In this document: piece after piece, positions 51,743-61,689 of the stretch | How the letters are laid out: the number at the start of each line of letters is the position of its first letter | Numbering within the stretch: position 1 is the stretch's first letter | From: Roseateles koreensis | GTDB taxonomy: Bacteria; Pseudomonadota; Gammaproteobacteria; Burkholderiales; Burkholderiaceae_C | DNA length: 64,000 nucleotides | Assembly: GCF_028595305.1 (NCBI RefSeq) | Contig: NZ_JAQQXS010000006.1 | Span: forward strand, 186,001-250,000 | Direction: 5' to 3' | Notes under the pieces: model-generated | The model's database searches: none | What the model was told of the DNA's origin: nothing | What the model saw: only the letters and a program-made list of their open reading frames with translations | Translations under genes and position numbers: made by a program

Positions 51743-52918
51743 GCTCCACGAACGTTGAATGAAAGAGATGGCCTAGCCCTGCTGGACCAGCTACGAGACT
51801 GGGCGCATGAATTGGGATTCTCACAGATTGGCGTGGCCGATATCGATTTATCCACCGCCGAGCCGGGCTTGTTGGCTTGGCTGCAGGCCGGATTCCACGG
51901 CACGATGCACTATATGCAAGCCCATGGCCTAAAGCGGGCAAGGCCCGCCGAGTTGGTGCCCGGGACCCTGCGCGTGCTAACGGCCCGCATGGACTACCTG
52001 CCGCGCCATCTCGACGCGTCCGACGCCACGCCAGCACCCGATGGGGCGCAAGACGTAGCAACCGCGGCGTCAACGTGGCAGACCGTCGAGTGGCAGCGTT
52101 TGGGCGACCCGCACGCCGCACAGGTATCGATCTATGCGCGGGGGCGGGACTATCACAAGGTATTGCGCAGCCGGTTGCAAAAATTGGCGGACCGGTTGGC
52201 CGCTGCGATCGGCCCGCTGGGCTATCGCGTGTTCACCGATTCCGCCCCGGTGCTTGAGGTGGAGTTGGCGGCCCGCTCCGGCATTGGTTGGCGGGGCAAA
52301 CACACCCTGACCCTGCACCGGGAAGCGGGCTCGATGTTTTTTCTGGGCGAAATCTATCTGGATCTGCCGCTTCCCCTGAGCGAGCCCGTCACCGGCCATT
52401 GCGGCCAATGCCAGGCCTGCATCGACGTCTGCCCGACCCGGGCCATCGTTGCCCCGTACCGGGTGGACGCGCGGCGTTGTATTTCTTATCTGACCATTGA
52501 GCACGAGGGGGCGATCCCCGAAGAAATGCGCCCCCTGATGGGCAACCGCATTTACGGCTGCGACGACTGCCAGTTGGTGTGCCCGTGGAACAAGTTTGCC
52601 CGCAGGGCGGTGGTGGATGATTTCGACGCCAGGGCGGGCTTTCAGCAACCCAAGCTGCTTCAACTGTGGGCTTGGGACGAGGCCGAATTCCTGAAACGAA
52701 CCGAAGGGTCGGCCATTCGCCGCATAGGCCATGAGCGGTGGCGGCGCAATCTGGCGGTCGCCATGGGCAATGCCCTGCGTTGGCAAGACGACGCTGAGAT
52801 GCGGGCGACCCTGGTGGCAGCTTTGCCCCAGGCCAGCCCCTTGCTCGCCGAGCACATCGTCTGGGCCTTGGCCGCTGGCTCTTCACCATATTTCCTTACC
52901 GGAGAGGCGTTGGCCTAA
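51734..52918 (+). CDS. queG: Epoxyqueuosine reductase
   Basis: A 394-residue cobalamin and [4Fe-4S] enzyme for the last step of queuosine synthesis in tRNA. The 4Fe-4S ligands are CGQCQACIDVCPTRAI and YGCDDCQLVCPWN; the N-terminal DUF1730 part includes AWLQAGFHGTMHYMQAHGLKRARPAELVPGTLRV; the C-terminal half contains a HEAT-like segment. ATG at 51734. Divergent from tsaE, as in many proteobacteria. Confidence 0.95.
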   Translation: MTQAPRTLNERDGLALLDQLRDWAHELGFSQIGVADIDLSTAEPGLLAWLQAGFHGTMHYMQAHGLKRARPAELVPGTLRVLTARMDYLPRHLDASDATPAPDGAQDVATAASTWQTVEWQRLGDPHAAQVSIYARGRDYHKVLRSRLQKLADRLAAAIGPLGYRVFTDSAPVLEVELAARSGIGWRGKHTLTLHREAGSMFFLGEIYLDLPLPLSEPVTGHCGQCQACIDVCPTRAIVAPYRVDARRCISYLTIEHEGAIPEEMRPLMGNRIYGCDDCQLVCPWNKFARRAVVDDFDARAGFQQPKLLQLWAWDEAEFLKRTEGSAIRRIGHERWRRNLAVAMGNALRWQDDAEMRATLVAALPQASPLLAEHIVWALAAGSSPYFLTGEALA

Positions 52919-52938
52919 CGTGTCAGCCTAACGTGTCA
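52913..52938. repeat. 13-bp tandem duplication at the queG stop
   Basis: GCCTAACGTGTCA occurs twice in a row (52913-52925 and 52926-52938), the first copy carrying the queG stop codon. It looks like a recent short duplication. No function is evident. Confidence 0.6.
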
Positions 52939-52948
52939 ACCGAATGGG

Positions 52949-53851
52949 TCAGCCCACCAGACGCAGCATCAGCAAGCTCAACGGCATGGCCAACATGGCA
53001 ATCAAGGTCGACAGGGTCACCAGCCCGGCCACAAACGCGCCGTTGCCGCCCATGCGCATGGCCAGTACATAGCAGCTGGAGGCGGTGGGGAGGGTGGAAA
53101 AAATCAGCAACAGCAGGCGTTGCTCTGCGGGCAGGTTCAGCATGAGCGCAAAAACCAGCGCGATCAAGGGCGTCACGAGATGCCGGATCAGCAGCAGGGC
53201 GGTTGCCAGCCCGGGCGCATCCTTGAGCGCGCCCACCCGCAGCCCGGCGCCAACGGCCATCAAGCCCAGCGGCAGTGCAGCCTGCCCGATGCGATGCAGG
53301 GTCAGCGTTGCAAGTTCAGGAAACTTCAAGCCCAACACATTGGCAGCCAAACCCGCCAAGGTGCTCAAGATCAAGGGGTTGCGCATCAATTCCCGCAGCA
53401 GGCCGTGGCCGCCATGGCGAGCCAGCGGCCACACGGCTGCCACATTGCAAATGGGCACGCACAGGGCAATCAGCAGGGCGACCCAGGCAACACCCTGTGC
53501 GCCCAGCATGCGCTCCGCCACCGCAAGCGCAATGAAAGAGTTGAACCGAAAGGCGCATTGCGCCCCCGACGCTTGGTTGCGGGCATCCACACCCGGCCAC
53601 AGCCGCAATAAATAGGCCAGGCCGATGCCGCAAGACACCGTGGCGACGCCAGCCAGACCCAAACTCGCCGTGGCGCCCAGATGCAAGGGCGTACGCACAA
53701 TAGAGTTGAACAGCAAGACGGGGAACAGCAGGTAGTACACCAAGCGCTCGGCCGACTCCCAAACCGGTCGGTTCAGGCTGGTGTAGCGGCACAGCACGTA
53801 GCCGACCAGAATCAAGAGAAAATCAGGGAGCAGAAGCAATACATCAAACAT
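52949..53851 (-). CDS. AEC-family (auxin efflux carrier) transporter
   Basis: A 300-residue membrane protein with about ten TM segments. AEC family phrases include VLLLPDFLLILVGYVL, YLLFPVLLFNSIV, the central AQCAFRFNSFIALAVAERMLG and LIRHLVTPLIALVFALML, with the C-terminal LLLIFSTLPTASSCYVLAMRMGGN. Bacterial members transport malate, malonate or other carboxylates. It is convergent with queG and divergent from the chalcone-isomerase-like gene. Confidence 0.9.
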   Translation of the reverse strand: MFDVLLLLPDFLLILVGYVLCRYTSLNRPVWESAERLVYYLLFPVLLFNSIVRTPLHLGATASLGLAGVATVSCGIGLAYLLRLWPGVDARNQASGAQCAFRFNSFIALAVAERMLGAQGVAWVALLIALCVPICNVAAVWPLARHGGHGLLRELMRNPLILSTLAGLAANVLGLKFPELATLTLHRIGQAALPLGLMAVGAGLRVGALKDAPGLATALLLIRHLVTPLIALVFALMLNLPAEQRLLLLIFSTLPTASSCYVLAMRMGGNGAFVAGLVTLSTLIAMLAMPLSLLMLRLVG

Positions 53852-53987
53852 GGTGCACAGTGTGCCAGCAAGGCACGCCAGGGCGGCGCAGCATGGGGTT
53901 CACGGGCTCGCGGAATCGCGGCTGTCGTCCAACTGCCCGCGTCAGACGTTATGGTGTGGCATCTGATCATCCGAGGAGTTCCCCTTC

Positions 53988-54659
53988 ATGTCGTCCCGTA
54001 ATCTTTTCCGGCAAAGCTCGGGTTTGAGCCGCCGCCAAGCCCTGGCGTTTGGCGTTTCTGCCGTGGCCGGCAGCTGGCTGGCAATGCCCGCACCCGCCTG
54101 GGCCATGAAGTATGAAGACCAGGTGTTTGACGACACCCTGCGTCTGGCTGGTGGCGAGCTGGTGCTGAACGGCGTCGGCAAGCGGGCCGGCAAAGTATTC
54201 AGGGCTTACGCGGCTGGCCTCTACCTGAGTGGCAAATCCAATACCTTGGCCGGCGTGATGGCCATGCCCGGGCCCAAACGCCTGCAAATGCGCATGACCT
54301 TGGACATCAGCGTCAGCGTGCCGTTGGGGCTCAACTCGATCCCGGCGGAAGAATTCGTCAAGGCGGTCAAGGTGGGGGTTGAGCGAAACAGCAGCGAGGC
54401 CGAGCGCCACGCCCTGGCGGATCGTGTGGCCACCTTCAATGAGGCCCTGCAAGCGGTGGGAAAGGTTCGCAAAAAAGACATCGTCAACGTCGACTACCTG
54501 CCGGATCAAGGCACCTTGTTGTTCGTCAACGGCAAGCAATGGGGCCCCAGCATCCCGGGTGTTGATTTCTACAATGCATTCTTGCGCTGCTTCATCGGCG
54601 ACCTGCCGGTGGACGATGACTTGAAGGCAGGCTTGTTGGGCTTGCCTGTCAAAGGCTAA
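53988..54659 (+). CDS. Chalcone-isomerase-like periplasmic protein, Tat-type signal
   Basis: A 223-residue exported protein. The N-terminus has a twin-Arg-like motif (LSRRQALAFG) and a hydrophobic stretch ending PAWA. The chalcone_3 domain runs from FDDTLRLAGGELVLNGVGKRAGKVFRAYAAGLYLSGKS to VDFYNAFLRCFIGDLPVDDDLKAGLLG. Bacterial members of this fold have no proven flavonoid activity and are thought to bind fatty acids. The Shine-Dalgarno is AGGAG, with ATG at 53988. Confidence 0.88.
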   Translation: MSSRNLFRQSSGLSRRQALAFGVSAVAGSWLAMPAPAWAMKYEDQVFDDTLRLAGGELVLNGVGKRAGKVFRAYAAGLYLSGKSNTLAGVMAMPGPKRLQMRMTLDISVSVPLGLNSIPAEEFVKAVKVGVERNSSEAERHALADRVATFNEALQAVGKVRKKDIVNVDYLPDQGTLLFVNGKQWGPSIPGVDFYNAFLRCFIGDLPVDDDLKAGLLGLPVKG

Positions 54660-54679
54660 GACCGGGTTGACGATCTAAG

Positions 54680-55696
54680 TTGAAAGATTTGCAGTTGTCC
54701 AAGCCGAAAAGTGCCGCCTTGGTGAAGCGCGCTGATGGGGCGCCGTTTGAGGTGTCCGCCCCTCCCATGTTGGCCTTGCTGCCAGAGCGGCTGGCCAGCG
54801 AGGCCCGCATTGACGCTTTCATCGAAGCCTTGTGGCTGGAGGACGGTTTGTCCCCCAACACGTTGGATGCCTATCGCCGTGACCTGAACCTGCTGGCCGA
54901 TTGGCTGGCCGCCTTGTCGCCTCGGCCCCTGATGCTCGACCAGTGCAGCGAACCGGATTTGCTGGCTTACGCCAACGCGCGGCACGCGGGCAAGACCACC
55001 AGCGCCAATCGCCGGCTGAGTGTCTTCAAGCGTTACTTTCGGTGGGCGCTGCGCAGCCAGGGCGCTGTGCAGGCCATCGTGCAGGATCCGACCTTGCGCC
55101 TGGCGAATGCCAAAGCCCAGGTGCGCAATATCAAGACGCTGACGCAGGCTCAGGTCGAGGCTTTGCTGCATGCCCCTGACGTAGACACCGCACTGGGATT
55201 GCGCGACCGCGCTATGTTGGAGCTGATGTATGCCAGTGGCTTGCGGGTGAGTGAGCTGGTGACCTTGAAGTCGGTGCATGTGAGCTTCAAGGAGGCGGTA
55301 CTTCGCGTCACCGGCAAAGGCAGCAAAGAGCGCTTGGTGCCTTTTGGTGAAGAGGCCCATGGTTGGTTGATGCGGTATTTGCAATATGCACGCAGCGAAC
55401 TGCTTAAAGGGCAAAGCAGCGGCGAACTCTTTGTCACAGGGCGAGGCGAGGGCATGACACGCCAGATGTTCTGGACGCTTGTCAAGAAGCACTCGGCCGC
55501 AGCAGGCATCACCAGCCCGCTGTCGCCCCACACCTTGCGCCACGCCTTTGCGACCCATTTGCTGAACCACGGCGCCGATCTGCGCGTAGTGCAATTGCTG
55601 CTGGGGCATGCCGACCTGTCGACCACGCAGATTTACACCCACGTGGCGCGGGAGCGTCTCAAGGCCATTCACGCGGCCCATCATCCCCGGGGCTGA
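54680..55696 (+). CDS. xerD: Tyrosine recombinase XerD
   Basis: A 338-residue site-specific recombinase that resolves chromosome dimers at dif with XerC. The core-binding domain starts at about 38 (IDAFIEALWLEDGLSPNTLDAYRRDLNLLADWL); the catalytic set is Arg in YASGLRVSELV, Lys in GKGSKERLVPFG, His-Arg in SPHTLRHAFATHLL, His in LLGHADLSTTQIY and the Tyr nucleophile. The frame starts at TTG 54680 with 30 unusual extra residues; an ATG at 54767 gives the normal length and may be the real start. Confidence 0.9.
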   Translation: MKDLQLSKPKSAALVKRADGAPFEVSAPPMLALLPERLASEARIDAFIEALWLEDGLSPNTLDAYRRDLNLLADWLAALSPRPLMLDQCSEPDLLAYANARHAGKTTSANRRLSVFKRYFRWALRSQGAVQAIVQDPTLRLANAKAQVRNIKTLTQAQVEALLHAPDVDTALGLRDRAMLELMYASGLRVSELVTLKSVHVSFKEAVLRVTGKGSKERLVPFGEEAHGWLMRYLQYARSELLKGQSSGELFVTGRGEGMTRQMFWTLVKKHSAAAGITSPLSPHTLRHAFATHLLNHGADLRVVQLLLGHADLSTTQIYTHVARERLKAIHAAHHPRG

Positions 55697-55764
55697 GGAG
55701 TGCATTCTGGGTAGCGCTCTAGGCGGTAGACAGGGCGGTGGCCAGGGCAGCGACAATCCCGCCC

Positions 55765-56367
55765 ATGGATCACAGTTTTCTCTCCGCCTTCATCCTGCTT
55801 TTGCTGGTTCTCGACCCGCTGGGTAGCCTCCCCATCTTCATCCCCATCATGCGCTCCGTCTCGCCCGAGCGGCGTAGCTGGGTGGCTGGCCGAGAGGTTG
55901 GCATTGCCTTCGTGGTGCTGTTTGCCTTTATGTTTCTCGGCGACAGTTTCTTGCGCGTGATGCATTTGTCCGAACGCTCGCTGGAGGTGGCCGGCGGCGT
56001 GATTCTGCTGATCATCGCCATCCGCATGATTTTTGGCACTTCCAGTGAAGCGGCCTATGGCCTGGAGGCCGGCCGGGAGCCCTTGATCTTCCCGCTCGCC
56101 GTGCCGCTGCTGGCGGGCCCGTCCGCCATGGCCACCGTCTTGCTGCTCGCGTCGCGCCAGCCCGAGCGCATCATGGAATGGATCGGTGCCTTGACCGCTG
56201 CCATGATGGTGTCGGGTCTGACCTTGCTGCTGGCCGACCGCATCCGTCGCATTCTGGGCGATTCGGTGATCTCCGCACTTGAAAAGCTGATGGGCCTGGT
56301 GCTGACCGCTATCGCCGTGGAGATGTGCCTGGCTGGCTTGAAGCGTTATTTCATTGGCGGGCTTTGA
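55765..56367 (+). CDS. MarC-family integral membrane protein
   Basis: A 200-residue, six-TM protein of the MarC/NAAT family. Family hallmarks are AFILLLLVLDPLGSLPIFIPIMRSVSPERR, VAFVVLFAFMFLGDSFLRVMHLSERSLEVAGGVILLIIAIRMIF and PLAVPLLAGPSAMATVLLLASRQPERIMEW. Despite its name, MarC is not shown to give drug resistance; transport role is open. ATG at 55765 (a GTG at 55738 is less likely) follows xerD after a short gap. Confidence 0.9.
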   Translation: MDHSFLSAFILLLLVLDPLGSLPIFIPIMRSVSPERRSWVAGREVGIAFVVLFAFMFLGDSFLRVMHLSERSLEVAGGVILLIIAIRMIFGTSSEAAYGLEAGREPLIFPLAVPLLAGPSAMATVLLLASRQPERIMEWIGALTAAMMVSGLTLLLADRIRRILGDSVISALEKLMGLVLTAIAVEMCLAGLKRYFIGGL

Positions 56368-56767
56368 GTGTCTCAAGACCGTTGTGGCGGCTCCAGACGC
56401 AGCTGTAACTCGCTTCCTCGGGTACGCCGCTCGAACTTTCGACCCACTTTCCACGATACGAAACAGTGTTTTCATATCGTGAATTCAACTGATGCTGCGC
56501 TGCGACATTTTTTCTCATTATGGTGAATGTGATTTCATAATCAGAAATTCTCAATCTAAGTTGTTGATTTTAAATGAAAACAAATTGAGTCTTATATAAG
56601 ACATAAGTCTTCCCATGAAGCGCGAACAGGACTAATCTTGAGCCACAGCGCCGGAACAGCAAACGCACTGAAACTCCCCAGCGGGAGGTCAAGCCAAGCG
56701 GTTCAGCCCCCCAGGGCAACGGTGACTTGGTTTCTGGTGAACCCTTTTCAACTTGCAGGAGAACTTC
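56368..56767. promoter_or_regulatory. 400-bp gene-free region upstream of isocitrate lyase
   Basis: No coding frame is convincing here. The segment 56450-56620 is markedly AT-rich against the GC-rich background and is the likely promoter of aceA. It contains a perfect 14-bp palindrome GTCTTATATAAGAC at 56589-56602, followed at once by a half-copy (ATAAGTCTT). The stretch 56640-56760 is GC-rich leader with an AGGAG before the aceA ATG. A dedicated repressor is not in the window. Confidence 0.55.
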
Positions 56768-58069
<1,302 letters not shown>

Positions 58070-58073
58070 GTTC

Positions 58074-58099
58074 GTGCAGGGCGGCTTGCCGCCCTGCAC
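58074..58099. repeat. 12-bp hairpin after aceA
   Basis: GTGCAGGGCGGC (58074-58085) and GCCGCCCTGCAC (58088-58099) pair around TT. It is 5 bp after the aceA stop but has no T tract; a second hairpin with T tract follows. Confidence 0.6.
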
Positions 58100-58125
58100 C
58101 GACAGTGGGACGACAGAAATATTTC

Positions 58126-58157
58126 AAGGCCTGGCGCTTCTGCGTCGGGCCTTTTTT
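58126..58157 (+). terminator. Intrinsic terminator of aceA
   Basis: AAGGCC (58126-58131) pairs with GGCCTT (58148-58153), with inner GCGC/GCG pairing, followed by a run of six T. It lies 56 bp after the aceA stop. Confidence 0.7.
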
Positions 58158-58208
58158 CGTGAGTACGAAGGTCATCGCCGCCACGACGCATCGCGCGCAA
58201 CATACGGT

Positions 58209-59357
58209 CTACATGGCCTGCATCAACATCGCGCGATAGTCCTCGCGGCTGGCGAGGCGTGGGTTGGTCTTGTGGCAGTGGTCAAGCAGTGCGCCATCGA
58301 TCACACGTTCAAACACCGAAGCGTCGACGCCCATGGCGCCCAGCCCAGACGGCAGCCCCAAGCGAAGGTTCAGCACGGTGATGGCTTGTGCGATTTCTTC
58401 GCCGTCGGCCCCACAACCCGACAGGCCCATGGCGTGTGCCATGCGGGTGAGCCGCTGCTCCTGAATCATGCTGGGTGCCGCTGCGTTGAAACGTACCACG
58501 GCGGGCAGAAAAACGGCATTCAATGTACCGTGATGCAGCCGCGGGCTTACACCGCCCAGGCTGTGACTGAGCGAATGGACGCAACCCAAGCCCTTCTGGA
58601 AGGCCATTGCGCCTTGCATGCTGCAACTCATCATCTGCCAGCGCGCTTCACGGTCTTGGCCATTTTGAGTGGCACGCTCAATATGTGCCCAACCGCGGCG
58701 CAGGCCGTCCAACGCAATGCCGTCGGCAGGCGGATTTACCGCCGCCGACATGAACGTTTCAAGGCAATGGGCGATGGCGTCCATCCCGGTAGCGGCCGTC
58801 AAACTGGGGGGCAGGCCCAGGGTCAACTCGGGGTCGCACACCGCTGATTTGGGCAGCAAGACCCAATTGTGGAAACCCAGTTTGCGCCCATCGTCCACGA
58901 TGAGAATGGCGCCGCGAGCCACCTCGCTGCCGGTGCCCGCTGTGGTGGGCACGGCAATCACGGGCAAGACGCTCTGCGTGATCAGACTGCTGCCGCCCTC
59001 GATGGTGGCATAAGTTTTCAGTGGACCGGGGTGGGTGGCGGCAATTGCAACCCCCTTGGCCAAGTCCATGCTGGAGCCTCCGCCGATGGCGACCAGCCCG
59101 TCGCAATCAGTGCGCTGGAGCATCGCCACCGCTTGCCTCACGGCGGCCTCGGTGGGGTTGGATGGGGTTTGGTCGAAGACAGGCGGCGGGGCATCACCCC
59201 AAGCCGCCAAGGCCAGATCAAGCACGCCAGCAGCGCGGACACCCGCATCGGTGATGATCAATGGCCGCTGCATCCCCACCCGCTGACATTCCTGGGGCAA
59301 CAAGGCGGCGGCGCCAAAATCAAGCTGAATCTGGGTCAGGTACTGGATCAAGGCCAT
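58209..59357 (-). CDS. Iron-containing alcohol dehydrogenase (type III)
   Basis: A 382-residue NAD(P)-dependent, metal-containing dehydrogenase. NAD-binding GGGSSMDLAKG and the Fe-binding set are visible: Asp/His in GMDAIAHCLETFM, His in GLGCVHSLSHSLGG and His in RLHHGTLNAVFLP. The segment TTAGTGSEVARGAIL is typical. Members reduce aldehydes, maleylacetate or semialdehydes, so substrate is open. The ATG at 59357 lies next to a GAAAGG Shine-Dalgarno; an ATG 6 bp upstream is also in frame. Divergent from the esterase at 59513. Confidence 0.9.
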   Translation of the reverse strand: MALIQYLTQIQLDFGAAALLPQECQRVGMQRPLIITDAGVRAAGVLDLALAAWGDAPPPVFDQTPSNPTEAAVRQAVAMLQRTDCDGLVAIGGGSSMDLAKGVAIAATHPGPLKTYATIEGGSSLITQSVLPVIAVPTTAGTGSEVARGAILIVDDGRKLGFHNWVLLPKSAVCDPELTLGLPPSLTAATGMDAIAHCLETFMSAAVNPPADGIALDGLRRGWAHIERATQNGQDREARWQMMSCSMQGAMAFQKGLGCVHSLSHSLGGVSPRLHHGTLNAVFLPAVVRFNAAAPSMIQEQRLTRMAHAMGLSGCGADGEEIAQAITVLNLRLGLPSGLGAMGVDASVFERVIDGALLDHCHKTNPRLASREDYRAMLMQAM

Positions 59358-59412
59358 GGTCATCCTTTCGCTGTCATTGTCATGTTGCACTGTGCGGTAC
59401 GCTCTTTGCATT

Positions 59413-59443
59413 CAGTCTTCAGTCTTCAGTCTTCAGTCTTCAG
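59413..59443. repeat. Heptanucleotide tandem repeat CAGTCTT
   Basis: Four exact copies of CAGTCTT and a partial fifth (CAG) lie in the 155-bp gap between the divergent alcohol dehydrogenase and esterase genes. A repeat of this unit length is prone to slippage and could alter promoter spacing. Nothing else like it is seen in the window. Confidence 0.85.
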
Positions 59444-59512
59444 CATTCTGCAAATCGTGCATGCGCTCTGGCAAACTGCCGTACTTGCCAGAGTACGTGA
59501 CGGAGACCCGGA

Positions 59513-60448
59513 TTGCCTAGCACCTTGTTGACACCGCGCATGGCCGGTGTGTTGAGTCGCATACAGCGCGCCAATCGCCCGGCGTTCCATGCTTTGAGCC
59601 CCACTCAGGCGCGCATTGCCTACTTGATGGGCGCGGAAATTCTTGATTTGCCGCGTGCACCGATTGCGCGTGTTCAAGCGCTGCAAATCCCCGGGCCTGG
59701 CGGTGGTATGGCGGCGCGCCTGTACGCGCCCAGCGAAGCGGTGCTGCCAGTGCTGCTCTATCTTCATGGTGGCGGATTCACCATCGGCGGCCTGGAAACA
59801 CACGACAGCCTGTGTCGACAATTGGCTTTGCGCAGCGGCGCAGCGGTGGTGTCCTTGGATTACCGACTGGCCCCGGAGCATCCGTTTCCGGCGGCCTCGG
59901 ACGACGCTTGGGCCGCCCTGCAATGGTTGGCATCCCATGCCCAAACGCTGGGCCTCGACGGTACACGTCTTGCCGTCGGCGGAGACAGCGCGGGCGGCAC
60001 GCTCGCGGCCGTGTGTGCGTTGATGGCGCGTGATGCGGGCCTGTCTTTGGCGCTGCAAGTGCTGATCACGCCGGGCACGGCGGCCCATGCCGACACGGCC
60101 TCCCACAAACTATTTGCCAATGGCTTCTTGCTCGACGCGGCGTCGATTAGCTGGTTTTTCGACCACTACATCACGCGCAATCACCGGCGAGACTGGCGCT
60201 TCGCACCGATGGAAGCGCCCGACCACAGTGATCTGGCACCCGCCGCCGTGCTGCTGGCGGAGTGCGACCCGCTGGTGGATGAAGGCCTGGCCTACGCCGA
60301 TCTTTTGCGCGCCCAAGGCAATCCGGTTCAGCTGGAGTTGGTGCGGGGCGTCACCCACGATTTCATCAAGATGGGCCGGGCCATCCCCGAAGCGATGACC
60401 GCCATGGACTTCTGCGCCCAGGCACTTCGGGCCGCGCTGCGGTCCTGA
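59513..60448 (+). CDS. Alpha/beta hydrolase, hormone-sensitive-lipase family esterase
   Basis: A 311-residue esterase. The HSL motif HGGGF is in LYLHGGGFTIGGLETHD, the nucleophile elbow is GGDSAGGTLAAV, the acid is in LLAECDPLVDEGLAYAD and the His in RGVTHDFIKMG. The start TTG at 59513 is supported by GGAG about 8 bases before it; an ATG at 59540 is the alternative. Immediately upstream is a 5-bp inverted repeat GTACT/AGTAC (59481-59496). Probably hydrolyses short-chain esters; natural substrate unknown. Confidence 0.88.
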   Translation: MPSTLLTPRMAGVLSRIQRANRPAFHALSPTQARIAYLMGAEILDLPRAPIARVQALQIPGPGGGMAARLYAPSEAVLPVLLYLHGGGFTIGGLETHDSLCRQLALRSGAAVVSLDYRLAPEHPFPAASDDAWAALQWLASHAQTLGLDGTRLAVGGDSAGGTLAAVCALMARDAGLSLALQVLITPGTAAHADTASHKLFANGFLLDAASISWFFDHYITRNHRRDWRFAPMEAPDHSDLAPAAVLLAECDPLVDEGLAYADLLRAQGNPVQLELVRGVTHDFIKMGRAIPEAMTAMDFCAQALRAALRS

Positions 60449-60485
60449 CGCGCCTGTTCCGTCAAACTTTCAAAATGAATTGACC

Positions 60486-61343
60486 ATGAAACGACACAAC
60501 TTTCGCTTTGCTGAACGACTGCGGGTGCGCTGGGCCGAAATTGACGCCCAGCAAATTGTCTTCAACGCCCACTACCTGAGCTACTTCGACACCGCCGTGG
60601 GCGCCTACTGGCGGGCGCTGGCCTTGCCGTATACCGAAACCATGGTGGGTCTGGGCGGTGATTTCTTCGTTCGAAAAGCTACGCTGGAGTACCTGGGCTC
60701 TGCACGTTATGACGATCAGCTCGACGTCGCAATTCGGTGCGAGCGGCTGGGCAACAGTTCCATGCAGATCATTGCTGCGGTATTTCGTGGCGACGAGTTG
60801 CTGGTGCACGGCGAGTTGATCTATGTGTTTGCTGACCCGGCAAGCCAACGGCCGGCGACCATTCCGGCCAGCTTGCGTGCGGTGATTGAAGGATTTGAAG
60901 CCGGCGAACCCGTTGTGCAGGTGCAACTGGGATCTTGGGCGGAGTTGGGCGACCACGCCGGGGCCATTCGCCAGGCGGTATTCGTGCAGGAGCAGAAGAT
61001 TCCCGCTGAAATGGAATGGGACGCCGCCGACGCCACTTGCCTGCATGCCGTGGCATTCAACCGCTTTGGCAAGGCGTTAGCTACAGGCCGTTTGCTGCCC
61101 CATGTGCCCGGTGTTGCAAAAATCGGGCGCATGGCAGTGTTGAGCGTGATGCGTGGCAGCCGGGTGGGGCGGGAGGTGCTTGAAGCCTTGATGCGCCAGG
61201 GCAAGGCCATGGGCTATCGCGAGGTACTGCTGCACGCGCAGTTGTCAGCGGCAGGCTTTTACACCCGTGCGGGCTTTGTTCAACGGGGGCCTGTTTTTGA
61301 AGAGGCCGGCATTGGGCATGTCGAGATGGTCAAGAACCTGTGA
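60486..61343 (+). CDS. YbgC-type thioesterase fused to a GNAT acyltransferase
   Basis: A 285-residue two-domain protein. Residues 1-135 form a hot-dog 4HBT thioesterase of YbgC type (LRVRWAEIDAQQIVFNAHYLSYFDTAVGAYW, the catalytic Asp and following His region conserved). Residues 145-285 are a GNAT domain (HAGAIRQAVFVQEQKIPAEMEWDAADATCLHAVAF, LLPHVPGVAKIGRMAVLSVMRGSRVGREVLEAL). The fusion implies acyl-CoA handling with an acyl transfer step. ATG at 60486. It overlaps the convergent DUF4936 gene by 14 bp. Confidence 0.88.
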   Translation: MKRHNFRFAERLRVRWAEIDAQQIVFNAHYLSYFDTAVGAYWRALALPYTETMVGLGGDFFVRKATLEYLGSARYDDQLDVAIRCERLGNSSMQIIAAVFRGDELLVHGELIYVFADPASQRPATIPASLRAVIEGFEAGEPVVQVQLGSWAELGDHAGAIRQAVFVQEQKIPAEMEWDAADATCLHAVAFNRFGKALATGRLLPHVPGVAKIGRMAVLSVMRGSRVGREVLEALMRQGKAMGYREVLLHAQLSAAGFYTRAGFVQRGPVFEEAGIGHVEMVKNL

Positions 61344-61677
61344 GCACAGGGCCCCGCAGGGCTCTGAAACTCTCGCAGTGGCGTTCACCCGTGATCAGGC
61401 CCTGAAGCTTGGCGGCCATCAAGGCTGCCACTTCATGCGCATGCTCGCCAGTGTGAATTTCCATCCAGGTGGCGCCAGCTGAACCCTCAAGGCCCTCCGC
61501 GCTGGCGGTTTGGCACAGCAGTCGAGGGCGATTCATTGGGGCTGGCAAGCTCGCCACAAGGGCTTCAAATGCGGCCCATGCTGGTGCCAGTTGCTCGGCG
61601 CTGAGCTTGTAGTAGACGTACAGCTCATCGGCCGTTTTCTCCCAGGTCGGCACTTCGGCCTTTTCACCCGAATTCAT
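61330..61677 (-). CDS. DUF4936 family protein
   Basis: A 115-residue protein of a family common in Burkholderiales with no known function. The ELYVYYKLSAEQLAPAWAAFEALVASLPA start and the C-terminal TGEHAHEVAALMAAKLQGLITGERHCESFRAL are typical. The last codons overlap the convergent thioesterase-GNAT gene by 14 bp. It lies 12 bp from the ygfZ stop on the same strand, so it is probably expressed with ygfZ. Confidence 0.85.
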   Translation of the reverse strand: MNSGEKAEVPTWEKTADELYVYYKLSAEQLAPAWAAFEALVASLPAPMNRPRLLCQTASAEGLEGSAGATWMEIHTGEHAHEVAALMAAKLQGLITGERHCESFRALRGPVLTGS

Positions 61678-61689
61678 CTGGTGAGCCCC

